Shown piece by piece: positions 33,513 to 43,938 of a DNA stretch of 64,000 nucleotides. The stretch comes from Gelatoporia subvermispora B. Its lineage: Eukaryota; Basidiomycota; Agaricomycetes; Polyporales; Gelatoporiaceae. Each line of letters begins with the position of its first letter. Within the stretch, counting starts at the first letter, position 1. The notes below the pieces were generated by a model, which did not search any database, had not been told where the DNA came from, and was given only the letters and a program-made list of their open reading frames with translations. The stretch is from positions 2,045,191 to 2,109,190 of the forward strand of contig KB445796.1 in assembly GCA_000320605.2 (NCBI GenBank), read 5' to 3'. Made by a program: the position numbers and the translations under genes.

Positions 33513-34370
33513 TCGATCGAGTTGATAGCTTTCGCTTGCAGGAGGAGGGACGTCTCGACATTGTTGATCATATCAATCCTAATCTTCGTGAATGCGTTTG
33601 TACGTTTCTCTTTGGTCTGTAACTCACGGGTTGCTTTAGCTTCATTCATATCCTTTTTGATGACTTTGTGTGAGTCCTAAGCCATTAAAGCGGATCTTCG
33701 GACATTCTTCCACCATTCTATGAGTACGAACTATCCAGTAGCTGTCCCTAGTGAATCTGACTCGCTGACTCCTGATGTAATGTTTTACCCTATTACTGAC
33801 GTATCCAGTTTTGGCTAGATAGGATACAAATCTCCTTGACTCCTGTATACAATCAGGGACTGTCCGAGTCACGCGCGTTTACATTCACCCAGCTGTGCGA
33901 GCTAATCTCGTGCGTCAATCAACTGTCGTTTCCTAGCAGCCGCACTTCGACAAGTCTGACATGGTTGACGTTTTGCATCACACATTCGGCCACCCAACAT
34001 CGACCATACTGTTTAGACAGCTGAAATACCCACGCCGCTTGAACTCTAGATTAACCAAGTGAGGCGAATTCCTGTGCTCTGTTTGATATGACCGAACTAC
34101 GGCTGTCGCGCACGTCAGTGAGTGTCCAGATATACCGTAGGTGTCAAGCTGCGGTACAGTCACCTGGCAGATGGGAGTGATCGTAATCTGGGCCTTGTGC
34201 CTTTGGAGGGTCAAGTTGTCCGGCAAAGTTTCCTCAAGTCGTCCAGCTCCATCTTATACTTTGTCCTCCATCACAGCGTTCCTTTTGCGCTCCTTTCAGA
34301 TCTCAGGCTCCCTTTGCGACCTCAATACGAGCTCGTGCACTCCGATATTGTATCTGAACGAACTGATCCG
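33513..34370. other. Spacer between the two receptor-like genes
   Basis: Mostly the upstream half of duplication unit 2 (from about 33690). The 5' UTR region near 34141-34200 matches 31865-31910. No separate gene seen. Confidence 0.55.
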
Positions 34371-35727
34371 ATGGGTTTATTGGAATGGTGTACTGCACTT
34401 CTCTTCTTCTTTCTACCCATTCGTATATTCGCTATTCCATTCAACGTTACTGTCGACGATACGAATGGAGATCAATTGACCCATACGAATGTATCGTACA
34501 CTCCTCCAGCTTCTTGGTTTACCACCCAGGATTGTGCATCGTGCGACCCGTGCGGCAACGATTGTCCACCTGACATTGAGTTGAACCTCGTAAAAGACTC
34601 TACTTGGCATGGATCGACATTTATCCCTGGGGACTCGACTGTGTTTTATAACGCCACGTTTACCTTTCAGGGTATGTATTCCATCAGCGAACTTCAGTCT
34701 CTGTCTTACGCTGTTGCAGGAACTGGGGTATATGTGTACTGCATACTAAACGCTGGCCTCGCCGATTCTAACATGATCTTCTACCTTGACGGGCAACAAG
34801 TTGGGGCTTACACGTACAGTTCCGTTAACGACGAGAACCTTCCGCCTTATCAGTACTCCGTGCCAGTCTTTCAGTTTGATTCGCTCTCGAACGACAACCA
34901 CACTTTCACGTTAACAAACGGGCAGAACAGTGTCGGGAATGGGATACCATCTCTCGTCCTCCTGGATTACTTCCAGTATACGTCAGTACTCTCGTATTCA
35001 TGGTCCTGAGTGAATCATAACTTGGACTAGGACGGAGCTGGTTGAGGAGCAAAGTCCCTCAAGTCCGATACCAACGCCTACAAACGCAGTGTCTGCGACC
35101 ACTGACGGCGGTATCAATGCGAAATCCAGAAACGTCATCATTGCGATCGCAGTGATAGCAGCAGTTCTGCTCGCCGCTATCATCGGCCTCGTCTTCTACT
35201 CCAAACGCCGTCTCCGAGCCTATGATCGTGAAGTGCCTATCAAAAGCTTCGACGGACCTTCATTTGGCGAGGGTCGTCTGCTGGTAGAAGATGTCACTTC
35301 GAAGAGTCCCGGTGAAGGGATCGTACGCCCCCTTCTTTCGCCCAATCGACAAATGTCTTCCTCCGAGCGTGCGACAAGTATCGACGGAGTCCCACAGACG
35401 TCGTCGGATTCGGACAACCAGTCTCCTAGCAGAACGCCCCAGCTTGGCACAGAGCGAAGTGCCATGTCTGGCGCGTTCTTAACTCCGACGTTCGTGTCGG
35501 GAGCTGGCAGGGCTCCAGCTCCTCCCCCTGGTGTCCCAATTCTCGATGGCCCACCACCAAGTCCCAACCATCTCCGTATGATCCAAGAAAGTTCGGCGAT
35601 GGAGGGAAGGGTCAGTTACTACGACGAGATGCAGGTGCCGGATCCTTACGAACAGCCAGCGAGGAGTCCGCCGCCTAGATATTGGTCGAGAGCTGGATCC
35701 TTTTTACGTGGTGGTCGCTCTAGCTAA
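33690..35727. repeat. Tandem duplication, unit 2
   Basis: Second copy of the unit at 31510-33512, in direct orientation, diverged by substitutions and small indels. Confidence 0.7.
34371..35727 (+). CDS. Single-pass surface protein, receptor-like (copy 2)
   Basis: join(34371..34671, 34720..34981, 35031..35727), 419 aa. Same architecture as the upstream copy: signal peptide (MGLLEWCTALLFFFLPIRIF), glycosylated ectodomain with the shared SYTPPASW, DGQQVGAYTY and PPYQYSVPVFQF blocks, and a transmembrane helix around VIIAIAVIAAVLLAAIIGLV. The cytosolic tail ends PPPRYWSRAGSF followed by an Arg/Gly-rich end. The ectodomain has an extra CxxC-like cluster (CASCDPCGNDC) absent from copy 1. Intron positions and the 48-bp length of the first intron are conserved, supporting both models. 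It arose by tandem duplication. Confidence 0.75.
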
Positions 35728-36061
35728 TGGTACTTGCTTGGTAAGGCAGGAGGGCCTCGATATTGCAGATGAAGTCGATTTTGGTTCTCGTGAACGTGTT
35801 TGTACGGTTATGTTCGGCCTGTCACTCACGATAATTATGCAGTATATCCCCCTTTTGGCGACTTCTTCGCATTCGGAACTACTGCCTGTCTCATCTGAGA
35901 ATTCCGGGAAATTCACATCACCGCTAGCGACGGACAGCAACCGAGTGGCCCTTGCGTATTCTGTCAGCGAAATCAGTACTTCGTGAAGACTTCCGTTCTA
36001 CTCTACAAGTCCACAGAGATAAATCCAGCAGTATCTACGTCAAATACACTCACGCATTCCT
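35728..36061. other. Convergent spacer
   Basis: 3' flanks of receptor-like copy 2 and the nucleoside hydrolase gene. No gene seen. Confidence 0.5.
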
Positions 36062-37852
36062 TCACTCCATTCGAACGCCCCATATCCGCTGCAGCATCAG
36101 GTCTACCAGAGCGGCAGGGCCCGGCGTCACAGTAACGCAAGGCACGCCACCCGGCTTCCTCGCCAGACTCTCAGCAGTAGCAGTTGTGCCCTTGGTGTCG
36201 GCTTGCTCTGCGAGCGCCTTGACAGCCGCGGCACGATCTTCGACCTCTACCTGCGCCGGAACAGCTATAGATTCGAACTCTCCTGCATGCTGGAACTTGT
36301 GACGCTCGAGCTCGGCCTGCACCTCCGCGCGATTTGCACCGGGCGCGTACGCGCCCTCATCGTCCCGCCGGTCCACGACGAGCATACCACGAGTAAGTTC
36401 GCCAACACTAAACAAGGACGTTAGTCTGCTCACTCTGTGAATCCCGGTCAAATTCGAACATACCGCTCAACTTCGAACCTTCTCTTGACGAATCTCCACC
36501 CTGGAGCCATAGCAGGGCCCATGGCTTCGTCCTCCTCTACAACGGGTGGGTTCGCAAGCGCACACCAGACAGCAGCGATGTCATGCAGCTCCATCGCGTC
36601 CTTGCCGAACTCGAGCATGATCTCCCGCGTGCGCTCGAGGAACGAGCTCGTGAAGTGCACGATGGGCGACTTGCCCGCGGGCACAGACGGTTCGCGTGGC
36701 GAGCGGAACGTGGGGTCGACTGCACGGGTGTATACGGGGAACGGCAACTCGTGCGGAGTCGTGATATCGAGCGGAAGGAGCACGAAGCGCGAGAGCGGGA
36801 GGCCGGCGCTGGGGTGAGACGGTGTAAGCAGCTCTTGCACGGCGAACGGGTCCGCAAAGAAGTTGACTGTTGCGGTCCAAAGGTAAGTACAGGTACACAT
36901 CAAAACATTGACCGAGGAACATACACTCCGCTACGGGACTTGTATTGCCCGGCACGTCCAATGCGCCGCCCATGCAGACTACGCGCCCGATACGGTTACG
37001 CACTGTATCGCCGTCTAGGCGCATCGCTTGTGCCAGGTTCGTCATAGGACCTAGAGGAAGATATGTGATACTGCGCTCTGGTTCCGAGCGCAGCAGATCC
37101 AAGGTAACTTCAACTCCCGGCTTGTTCGTAATCTGGAGTGAGGTTTGAATCTCGAGGAAGCCTTCCGTAACATTGAGGTCAGGGTGACGGTGAGTGATTC
37201 CACCCAAGCCATCTCTGAGACCAGAATGAGGCGCAGATAATTGGACTTGTAGGGGGTGGGGGGACGTACCGGCCGTGGAAATACTGCGCGCTGTGCAGCT
37301 CGCCCTCGAGAGGGTGGTCGACACCTCGGGCGAGGATAGTCTTACGCGGCTGCGCAAAATTGGGGAAACGTGATGCGTCTTCGGGATGGAGCTGTATGTG
37401 CCGGGCGACCGCCTGATAGATCTTTAGCACGTTCTGGCTGCGAGGCTGGATTCAGAGGCTGGAACACGTGCTAGAATGATAGCATACTGACAATGAAGAT
37501 TCGGCATCTGTATTGCCTACATTGACCGAAATACAAATGCATCAAACTACGCCACAATGATACACTTCTACGTATGTATGACTCACCGAACGAGATGATG
37601 ATTGCCAAAATCTCCAGTTCAGGAGAGGCAAGGGCAAGTAGGCTGTACACAATCGTATGTCAACCGAGCTGAACGGCTACAAGGTTGGAACAGTCCTGCG
37701 CGTACTGCAGTCTACGAACATTGCAAGAGTATCGTCGACGCCGGGGTCGGTGTCAACTACATTGTCACCCATCAGCTTGTGCTGATTGCAGGTTAGCATC
37801 CAATGTACACACTGATCACAGGTGTTCTATGAGACTTGTCAGCGACGGTCAT
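36062..37852 (-). CDS. Inosine/uridine-preferring nucleoside hydrolase
   Basis: Complement of join(36062..36407, 36464..36866, 36925..37214, 37270..37437, 37492..37516, 37587..37642, 37720..37756, 37813..37852), 454 aa, eight exons. The N-terminus has the calcium-binding signature IDTDPGVDD (residues 14-22) followed by LALASPELEILAIIISFGNTD. Further family motifs are ITYLPLGPMTNLAQAM, VVCMGGALDVPGNTSPVAEFNFFADP and LHDIAAVWCALANP. The enzyme cleaves the N-glycosidic bond of ribonucleosides, giving base plus ribose. A C-terminal extension of about 70 residues, Ala/Glu/Val-rich (EVEDRAAAVKALAEQ), exceeds the usual about 320-370 aa. Four early exons are only 25-56 bp and were assigned by restoring the signature; they close in frame. 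Confidence 0.9.
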
Positions 37853-38979
37853 GGCTACTGAACCGTTAGGAAATGAGTAGGTGAACGGAGGTTGTGCACG
37901 GTATTTGAATGCGGATGCGAGCGGCCGCCAAACGAGCACGGAGCTTGCGTCGCGTTGTAACAGATGAACCGGTGTGATCGCGGCCCGGTGCTCCGTCACT
38001 GGCATTACCGCTCCATGGCCGAAAGTGGTCTTGACACTGTCCACCGGACCTGAATTTTGACCGCTATATATTGCCTCATGTCCGCCCTCATTGCGGCCAA
38101 CAGACATCATTGGAAATACCCCGCACGGAAATATATTGCGCATGCCCATGGGTGCTCCAAAGGGTCTGGCTACTGGCCCAAATAATGTGAGGTACTACTT
38201 GTAACAGATAACACCGATCGCGCGGCGGTCTGGAAGGTCCGTCTGTGTATCTGACCTTACGTGTGAGTGTCATTGGATGACCAAATGACCGTCGTCACTA
38301 GGTCGCTTGATGATACAAAGAGCTCGAGGTTACCCCAGAACGAAGAGCGAATCTAGAAGAAGTGGGGGGGGGGGGGGGGTCAGAATTGTTCATATCGCAA
38401 GGCAGGGACGTAAAAGTAAAAGGTCAGAGATCTTGGTGGAAATGTTGTCTCATAGGGCAAACCCTCTGAAGTAGCAAATATAAGATTGAACATCACGCCG
38501 TGGGGTAAAAGTTATGATAAAAGTAGATATCGTTCTTAACACTTACATGTATCGACAGATATCTGCAAGATGCGCCACGTTCCAGTGCCCAGGCTCCCGA
38601 GTAGTACACGACACTCCCAGATATTCGTAGACAACAGATTGTAAATCAGTCAAGCATCAGAAATGTGGCCGAAATCGGCATATACACCGTACACGATGCC
38701 CCAAGTGAATCAGAAATAACTTAGAGCAGTTACACAGTGGGAAGCTCAGAGACAGCAGGCGCGACGAAACGCGAGGGCAGTGAGAGGAAGCGCCTGCGAC
38801 GCGTCTGTGGCGCGCAAATAAGAGACCGGCAACAGCCGAGCTGTATAGTTCCATGTGACACATGGTCACGGTGGCTGGTCACGCCCGCGCTTGGGAGGCG
38901 GGCGAAAGACCGCGAGACCGACAACAGCGACGAGCAGCTCGTACCCGCCGCCGACGCCGAGCTCCTCATACTCACCACC
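37853..38979. other. Intergenic region with a G16 tract
   Basis: Divergent promoters of nucleoside hydrolase and RACK1. It contains the homopolymer at 38364. No gene seen. Confidence 0.55.
38364..38379 (+). repeat. Homopolymer G16
   Basis: Sixteen consecutive G between aagaagt and tcagaat. Length may be affected by sequencing or assembly. Confidence 0.85.
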
Positions 38980-40311
38980 ATGGAATCCCTCCGTTTCCTC
39001 GGCTCGCTGCCCGGCCACAAGGGATGGGTCACCGCCATCGCCACCTCCTCCGAGAACCCTGACATGATCCTCACCGCGTCCCGAGGTACTTCCCGCCCCC
39101 CTCTGCTGCCCGTACCGTGCGCTGACGAACGGGCGACCCCGCACAGACAAGACGATCATCGTCTGGCAGCTCACCCGTGACGAGGACCAGTACGGCTACC
39201 CCAAGCGCATCCTCCACGGCCACAACCACTTCGTCTCTGACGTCGTCATCTCCTCTGACGGCCAGTTCGCCCTCTCTTCATCCTGGGACCACACCCTCCG
39301 CCTCTGGGACCTCAACACCGGTCTCACCACCCGCCGCTTCGTTGGCCACACCTCCGACGTCCTCTCCGTCAGCTTCAGCGCCGACAACAGGCAGATTGTC
39401 TCCGGTTCGCGCGACCGCACGATCAAGCTCTGGAACACCCTCGGCGAGTGCAAGTACGACATCAAGGAGGATGGCCACACTGAGTGGTGAGTGCGTGTGC
39501 GGGACGGGTTGGCGCGTGCGTGTGTTGATAGCGCGCCTACGCTTGCTAGGGTGTCGTGCGTGCGTTTCAGCCCCAACGTCTTGAACCCCGTTATTGTCTC
39601 CTGCGGTTGGGACAAGGTCGTCAAGGTGAGCATTCGTCCAGTTCTCCTCTCCCCTTATTCTCTTTCGCCGGTGTGATGTTACGAAAATATTTGCTACTTC
39701 AGAGGGCCACAACCCAATGAGACTACTTTAATCACCAAGATCTCTGACCGCTTTCCTACTCCCTTTCGTTTCCCACTTCCCATAACTCTCACTCACACTT
39801 CTTCAGGTCTGGGAGCTCTCGAAGTTCAAGCTGAAGACCAACCACTACGGCCACACTGGCTACGTCAACACCATCTCCGTCTCGCCCGACGGTTCGCTCG
39901 CGGCGTCCGGCGGCAAGGACGGTATCACCATGCTCTGGGACCTGAACGAGGGCAAGCACCTCTACTCGCTCGAGGCGGGCGATGTCGTCAACGCCCTCGT
40001 CTTCTCGCCCAACCGCTACTGGCTCTGCGCGGCGACCTCCACCTGCATCAAGATCTTCGACCTTGAGAGCAAGTGCGTCATTTGTTGTTACTAGTCCACC
40101 CTGCGATTCGCGGGGTGCACAATGTCTGACTGGGGGCTGCATACTAATCAAAACGTTCAGGTCGATCGTCGACGAGCTCAAGCCCGACTTCGCCCAGAAC
40201 GCTGGCTCGCGCGAGCCCGAGTGTGTCTCGATCGCGTGGTCGGCGGACGGCCAGACCCTGTTCGGTGGCTTCACGGACGACCTCGTCCGGGTATGGCAGG
40301 TCGTGTCGTAA
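38980..40311 (+). CDS. RACK1/Cpc2/Asc1, ribosome-associated WD40 protein
   Basis: join(38980..39085, 39147..39486, 39550..39625, 39807..40072, 40161..40311), 312 aa. Seven WD40 repeats run the length of the chain, for example [65 protein letters not shown] and [19 protein letters not shown]1 is the Gbeta-like scaffold on the 40S subunit near the mRNA exit channel; it binds PKC-type kinases and affects translation and stress signalling. Length and repeat number match the family exactly. The third intron is 181 bp, against about 60-90 bp for the others, and carries a C/D snoRNA (see 39669-39750). Confidence 0.96.
39669..39750 (+). ncRNA. Intron-encoded C/D box snoRNA U24 (snR24-like)
   Basis: Lies inside the third RACK1 intron. 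A C box GTGATGT (39673-39679) and D box CTGA (39744-39747) are closed by a short CGG/CCG stem. Inside, the segments ATATTTGCTACTTCAGA and CACCAAGATCTCTGA, with AATGAGAC between them as C' box, match my recollection of the U24/snR24 guide elements. In yeast snR24 is hosted in the ASC1 (RACK1) intron and directs 2'-O-methylation of large-subunit rRNA; the same host gene here supports identity. Maturation would follow intron debranching and trimming. Confidence 0.85.
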
Positions 40312-40650
40312 GCGACGTCAGGACCATCTGCGATGGTGTACGCGGCGGTGCCGACCTGGGGTGCGCGGGGCCCGCTAGGGGGCGGGTTGTTCTGTATTTG
40401 CGCTATATTGCTTGTACTCCCCAAAAATTCGAGCATGTCTTTGCGCTTATCTTCCCTTCGTGTGATCAGGTGCGCCCCAATGGCCAAGCGCACGGTCCCA
40501 AGGCATGGTCGTCACTGCAGGCGCACGGAATGCCTACGCAACTTCGATGCCTACTGGTACAACGAATTCTACGAGAACTATGGCTACATACAGTCTGTCC
40601 CAAGGCAATGAACTGACGGGATGGCTCTACGGTATCTTCACCCTGCTCAT
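40312..40650. other. Convergent spacer
   Basis: 3' UTRs of RACK1 and the short-chain dehydrogenase. No gene seen. Confidence 0.55.
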
Positions 40651-41859
40651 TCAAGCCTTGACCTCATCCCAAGGTAGAAGTCCATCTTTTCCCAGCTTCT
40701 CCCTCACCAGCTCCTCGCTCAGCTGCCACAAATTCTTACCGCGCTGCGGGTCCTGTGCCATGTTGCTCTCCTCACCGCGCTGAGCCGGGTCGGTCAGGTA
40801 CGCTCCGTTCCACTTGGCGGGGTCGCGCTCGACGTCATCGGCGGTGGCGGCCCAGAGCGTGCTGAGGCTTCCTTGGTCAGGGGTGCGCATGAACGGGATG
40901 GTCGTGTACTTGAGGAGCGTGCCGAAGACGGAGCCATACGCCTCCTTGAATTGGTCCTGCTGGTCGGTGTGCACCGCGCCGGGGTGCGTCGCGAGCGCGA
41001 GGATGCCACTGGGCGAGTGGGCGTGCACGCTGTTCCCGTTCGCATTCCCTTTGGTGCCAGCAGAGGGGTTTCGCAGGACGCCCTGGGCGAGGCCATACTT
41101 GATGAAGAGGAGATTAGCGAGCTTGCTCCGGGCGTAGAGCTGCGCGGCGCCGAGCTGGTCTGCGCCCGGCGTGAGCTCGTCGGCGGAGGCGAAGCTGACG
41201 GAGGACGGCGCGGCGCGGTGCAGCTCCGAGGAGACGGCGACGATGCGCGGCGCGGGTGTGCCGGGGCGGGCGGCGGTGCGGCGCATGAGCGGGAGGAGTC
41301 GGTTGGTGAGCAGGAAGTGGCCGAGGTGGTTCACGGCGAAGTGGCGGTCGAGCCCGTCGGACGAGACGTCGAACTTGTTGACACCGACACCTGCGACGCA
41401 GATGAGCTGGGAGTCGGAATGTCAGCTTAGGCAAAGGGTACAGGGTCCCGCGGTTCGGTGCGAGCACTCACGAGGTCGAGGCGGTCCTCCTGCTCGCGAA
41501 TCTTGTCCGCGACGCGCTGGACGTCGGCCAGATTGCCGAGGTCGCACTGGACGAAGGTGACGTCGGCAATGGGACCCTGGGCGGACTGGTCCTCCTTGAT
41601 CTTGGCGATGGCCTGCTCGCCGTGCTCGCCAGTCTGGGCGATGAGCAGTACGCGGGCGTGTGCGAGGGCGAGGGTGCGCGCGACCTCGTAGCCAATCCCG
41701 ACTGTCCCGCCGGTTACGACTGCGGTCTGTGGGGCACGTTAGCTATTCGACAAGTGAGAGATGTGCAAGACAAACTCTGCCACGGAGGTTGGAGTTGTCG
41801 ACGACTTCAGACTGGTCGAAGTCGGGCTTGCCCATGACTTTGTTGAGAGCGGCCTGCAT
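40651..41859 (-). CDS. Short-chain dehydrogenase/reductase
   Basis: Complement of join(40651..41406, 41472..41726, 41776..41859), 364 aa. The Rossmann nucleotide motif is TGGTVGIG (residues 33-40); DLGNLADV, NHLGHFLLT and the catalytic Tyr204-Ala-Arg-Ser-Lys208 follow, with Ser172/173 in VAVSS. The overall pattern resembles retinol dehydrogenase/WW-oxidoreductase-like SDRs (substrate unknown). A loop after Lys208 (about 215-235, NPSAGTKGNANGNS) is longer than usual. All three introns are phase 0. The gene lies tail-to-tail with RACK1, and head-to-tail upstream of it is aldo-keto reductase copy A; no evidence links their functions. Confidence 0.88.
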
Positions 41860-42312
41860 GATGGTGCGCTGCGTAGAGATGCGGAGTGGATGTATGTGTT
41901 TGGGCGAGGAGATGCGGAGGATGCGAAGATGGTGGTGGGCAGAAGACAACATGTCCCTAAGTTCTCTGAAAGTGCACTACGTACTATTCGGAGGCCATGC
42001 CGGCATGACGAACGACGTTGGAGAGAAGCTGCAGCCGACAACCAACGGACGTCGATCGAGTGCAGCTTCGCGATGACGCAAGGGAGCCTCAGGACAACAT
42101 GACGCCCCCTTCACGACCGAACCGCCGTCGGGGGTGCACTCTGTATCATGAGACACTTAGATTCGAGATATGTTTGCAACAAAACGAGTATTTCGAATCA
42201 CGGAATATCATTCGTGGTCCCATAATCGTACAACGCATACACACAGCGCAACCGAGCATAATCTCCCAAACCGAACTAGTTCAATCACAGAATCCGTGTC
42301 GCCGAAATCCGC
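41860..42312. other. Intergenic region
   Basis: SDR promoter and 3' flank of aldo-keto reductase copy A. No gene seen. Confidence 0.5.
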
Positions 42313-43938
42313 TCACAGCTTCTCCGGGCGAATGGCCTGCTGCACTGGCCACTTGTCGAACCGTGCAGCCGTCAACTGTTCGAAACGGTATGCCGTTCCG
42401 TTGCCCTGATCAAGCATTTTCAGTCATTTCACATTCCACGATCCATGTATAGCGACTCACGATGAGATTATTCGGGAATCCGACATCGAACGGCAAAATG
42501 CTCTCAATGTACTTAATTTGCTCATCGCTCAGCACAATCTGCAGCGCCTCCAGGTTCTCCATGAACTGTTCAATCTTCCGTGCACCTATAATCGGGAACA
42601 CGTAGGGCGTCTTCTGCATCAGGTATGCGATCGCCACTAGATACGTTGATCAATATGTCAGTATTCGTTCAGAGACCTGCGAATAGCGAAGCCGTGTCGT
42701 TGGCTCACCGGCTCTGATGCTCTTCGCGCCAACCTGCTTCGCAACCTCCTGGAGCGCTTCGCAGACCTTGCGCTCCTCCGGAGTTCTCTCGAATTGGGGG
42801 TTACCAAAGAAAAACGAACGACCTATCGAAAGTCAATTAGACGATACAAATGCAGACAGCGCCATAGATGCTCAAGCGCTAACCTTTCTCTTTCGACTGC
42901 TTCCTAGCCTCTTCCTCGGCATCGGTACGAATCTTGCCACCAGCAAGGACGTTCCATGGCGCGAGCGCGAGGCCTAGAGTCATACTCAGCGTAGTTCCTG
43001 CCCGAGTTTCTCAAATCTCTCACCGTGCGCACGGGCCATCGGGATGATCTCCCGCTCAAAGTCGCGTTGGAATACATTCCACGCGCCTTGGTAGATGGAG
43101 AAGGGCGTCTTAGCGGTCAACTTCGCGTACGTGTTGGCCTCGGTCACGACCCAGGCAGGGGCGTCCGAGATACCCTGCATGGGTGTACACGCGAGTCAAT
43201 ATTTGAGTAGATGTACGTATAATCGATGCGCACTAGGTAGAGCACTTTCCCCTGTGCGACAAGGTGGTGCAGGGCATTCATGACCTCGGGAATACCTGTC
43301 GTGAAGTCCCACTGAAATCGAGTTCGTGAATACATCACGCGATAGGCGATGGCCGTAGGACTCACGGCGTGGATGTAAAGTATATCGATGTAGGACGTGC
43401 GCAGCTTCTTGAGGGACGCATCGAGAGAGACCTGCAGTGACTTGACATTGTTTCCGACGTAGTGCGTCCTCTGCGGGATGTCCTTCCCTCTGTTCCAGTG
43501 CTCAGTATACTACGAAAGCCAAGGTGTATATCCTATAGTCAGTATCCGCCTATTTCACCCAGCGCAATTCCGCACACCGACCTTGGTAGCGATGACCATC
43601 TGCTCGCGGTTCCCACGGTTCTCCATCCACTCCCCGATGATCTCCTCGCTCTCGCCATTCTGATACGAGTTCGCGGTATCGACGCTGTTCCCGCCCGCGT
43701 CGAAGAACGCGTCGAGGAGCGCGAAGGAGTTCTCGCGTGTCTGGTCGCCCACGCCGGCCGCCGACCACGCTTCGCCGAGCAAGCTCCCGCCGAGGATGAA
43801 CGGCGAAATGTGCACGCCCGCGAGGGGGGCGAGCTGGCGGTGTCGCCCGAGCGCGGTGGGAGGCTCCGGCGCGGGCGCGAAGAATGCCTGTTTCTCGAAG
43901 GCCACTGGCTGCTCAGTGGATGAGGTGTTGCTGGACAT
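42313..43938 (-). CDS. Aldo-keto reductase, aryl-alcohol dehydrogenase type (copy A)
   Basis: Complement of join(42313..42405, 42461..42636, 42709..42822, 42884..42973, 43024..43174, 43234..43311, 43366..43509, 43582..43938), 400 aa, eight exons. The TIM-barrel tetrad is visible: Asp87 and Tyr92 in [13 protein letters not shown], Lys119 in VIATK, His166 in DILYIHAWD. C-terminal cofactor motifs are [15 protein letters not shown]. Such NADPH-dependent AAD enzymes reduce aryl aldehydes to alcohols; in wood-decay fungi they are tied to lignin-derived aromatics. A close paralog with the same exon lengths sits at 51327-52931. Stop, start and every intron are consistent between the two copies, which strengthens both models. 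Confidence 0.92.
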
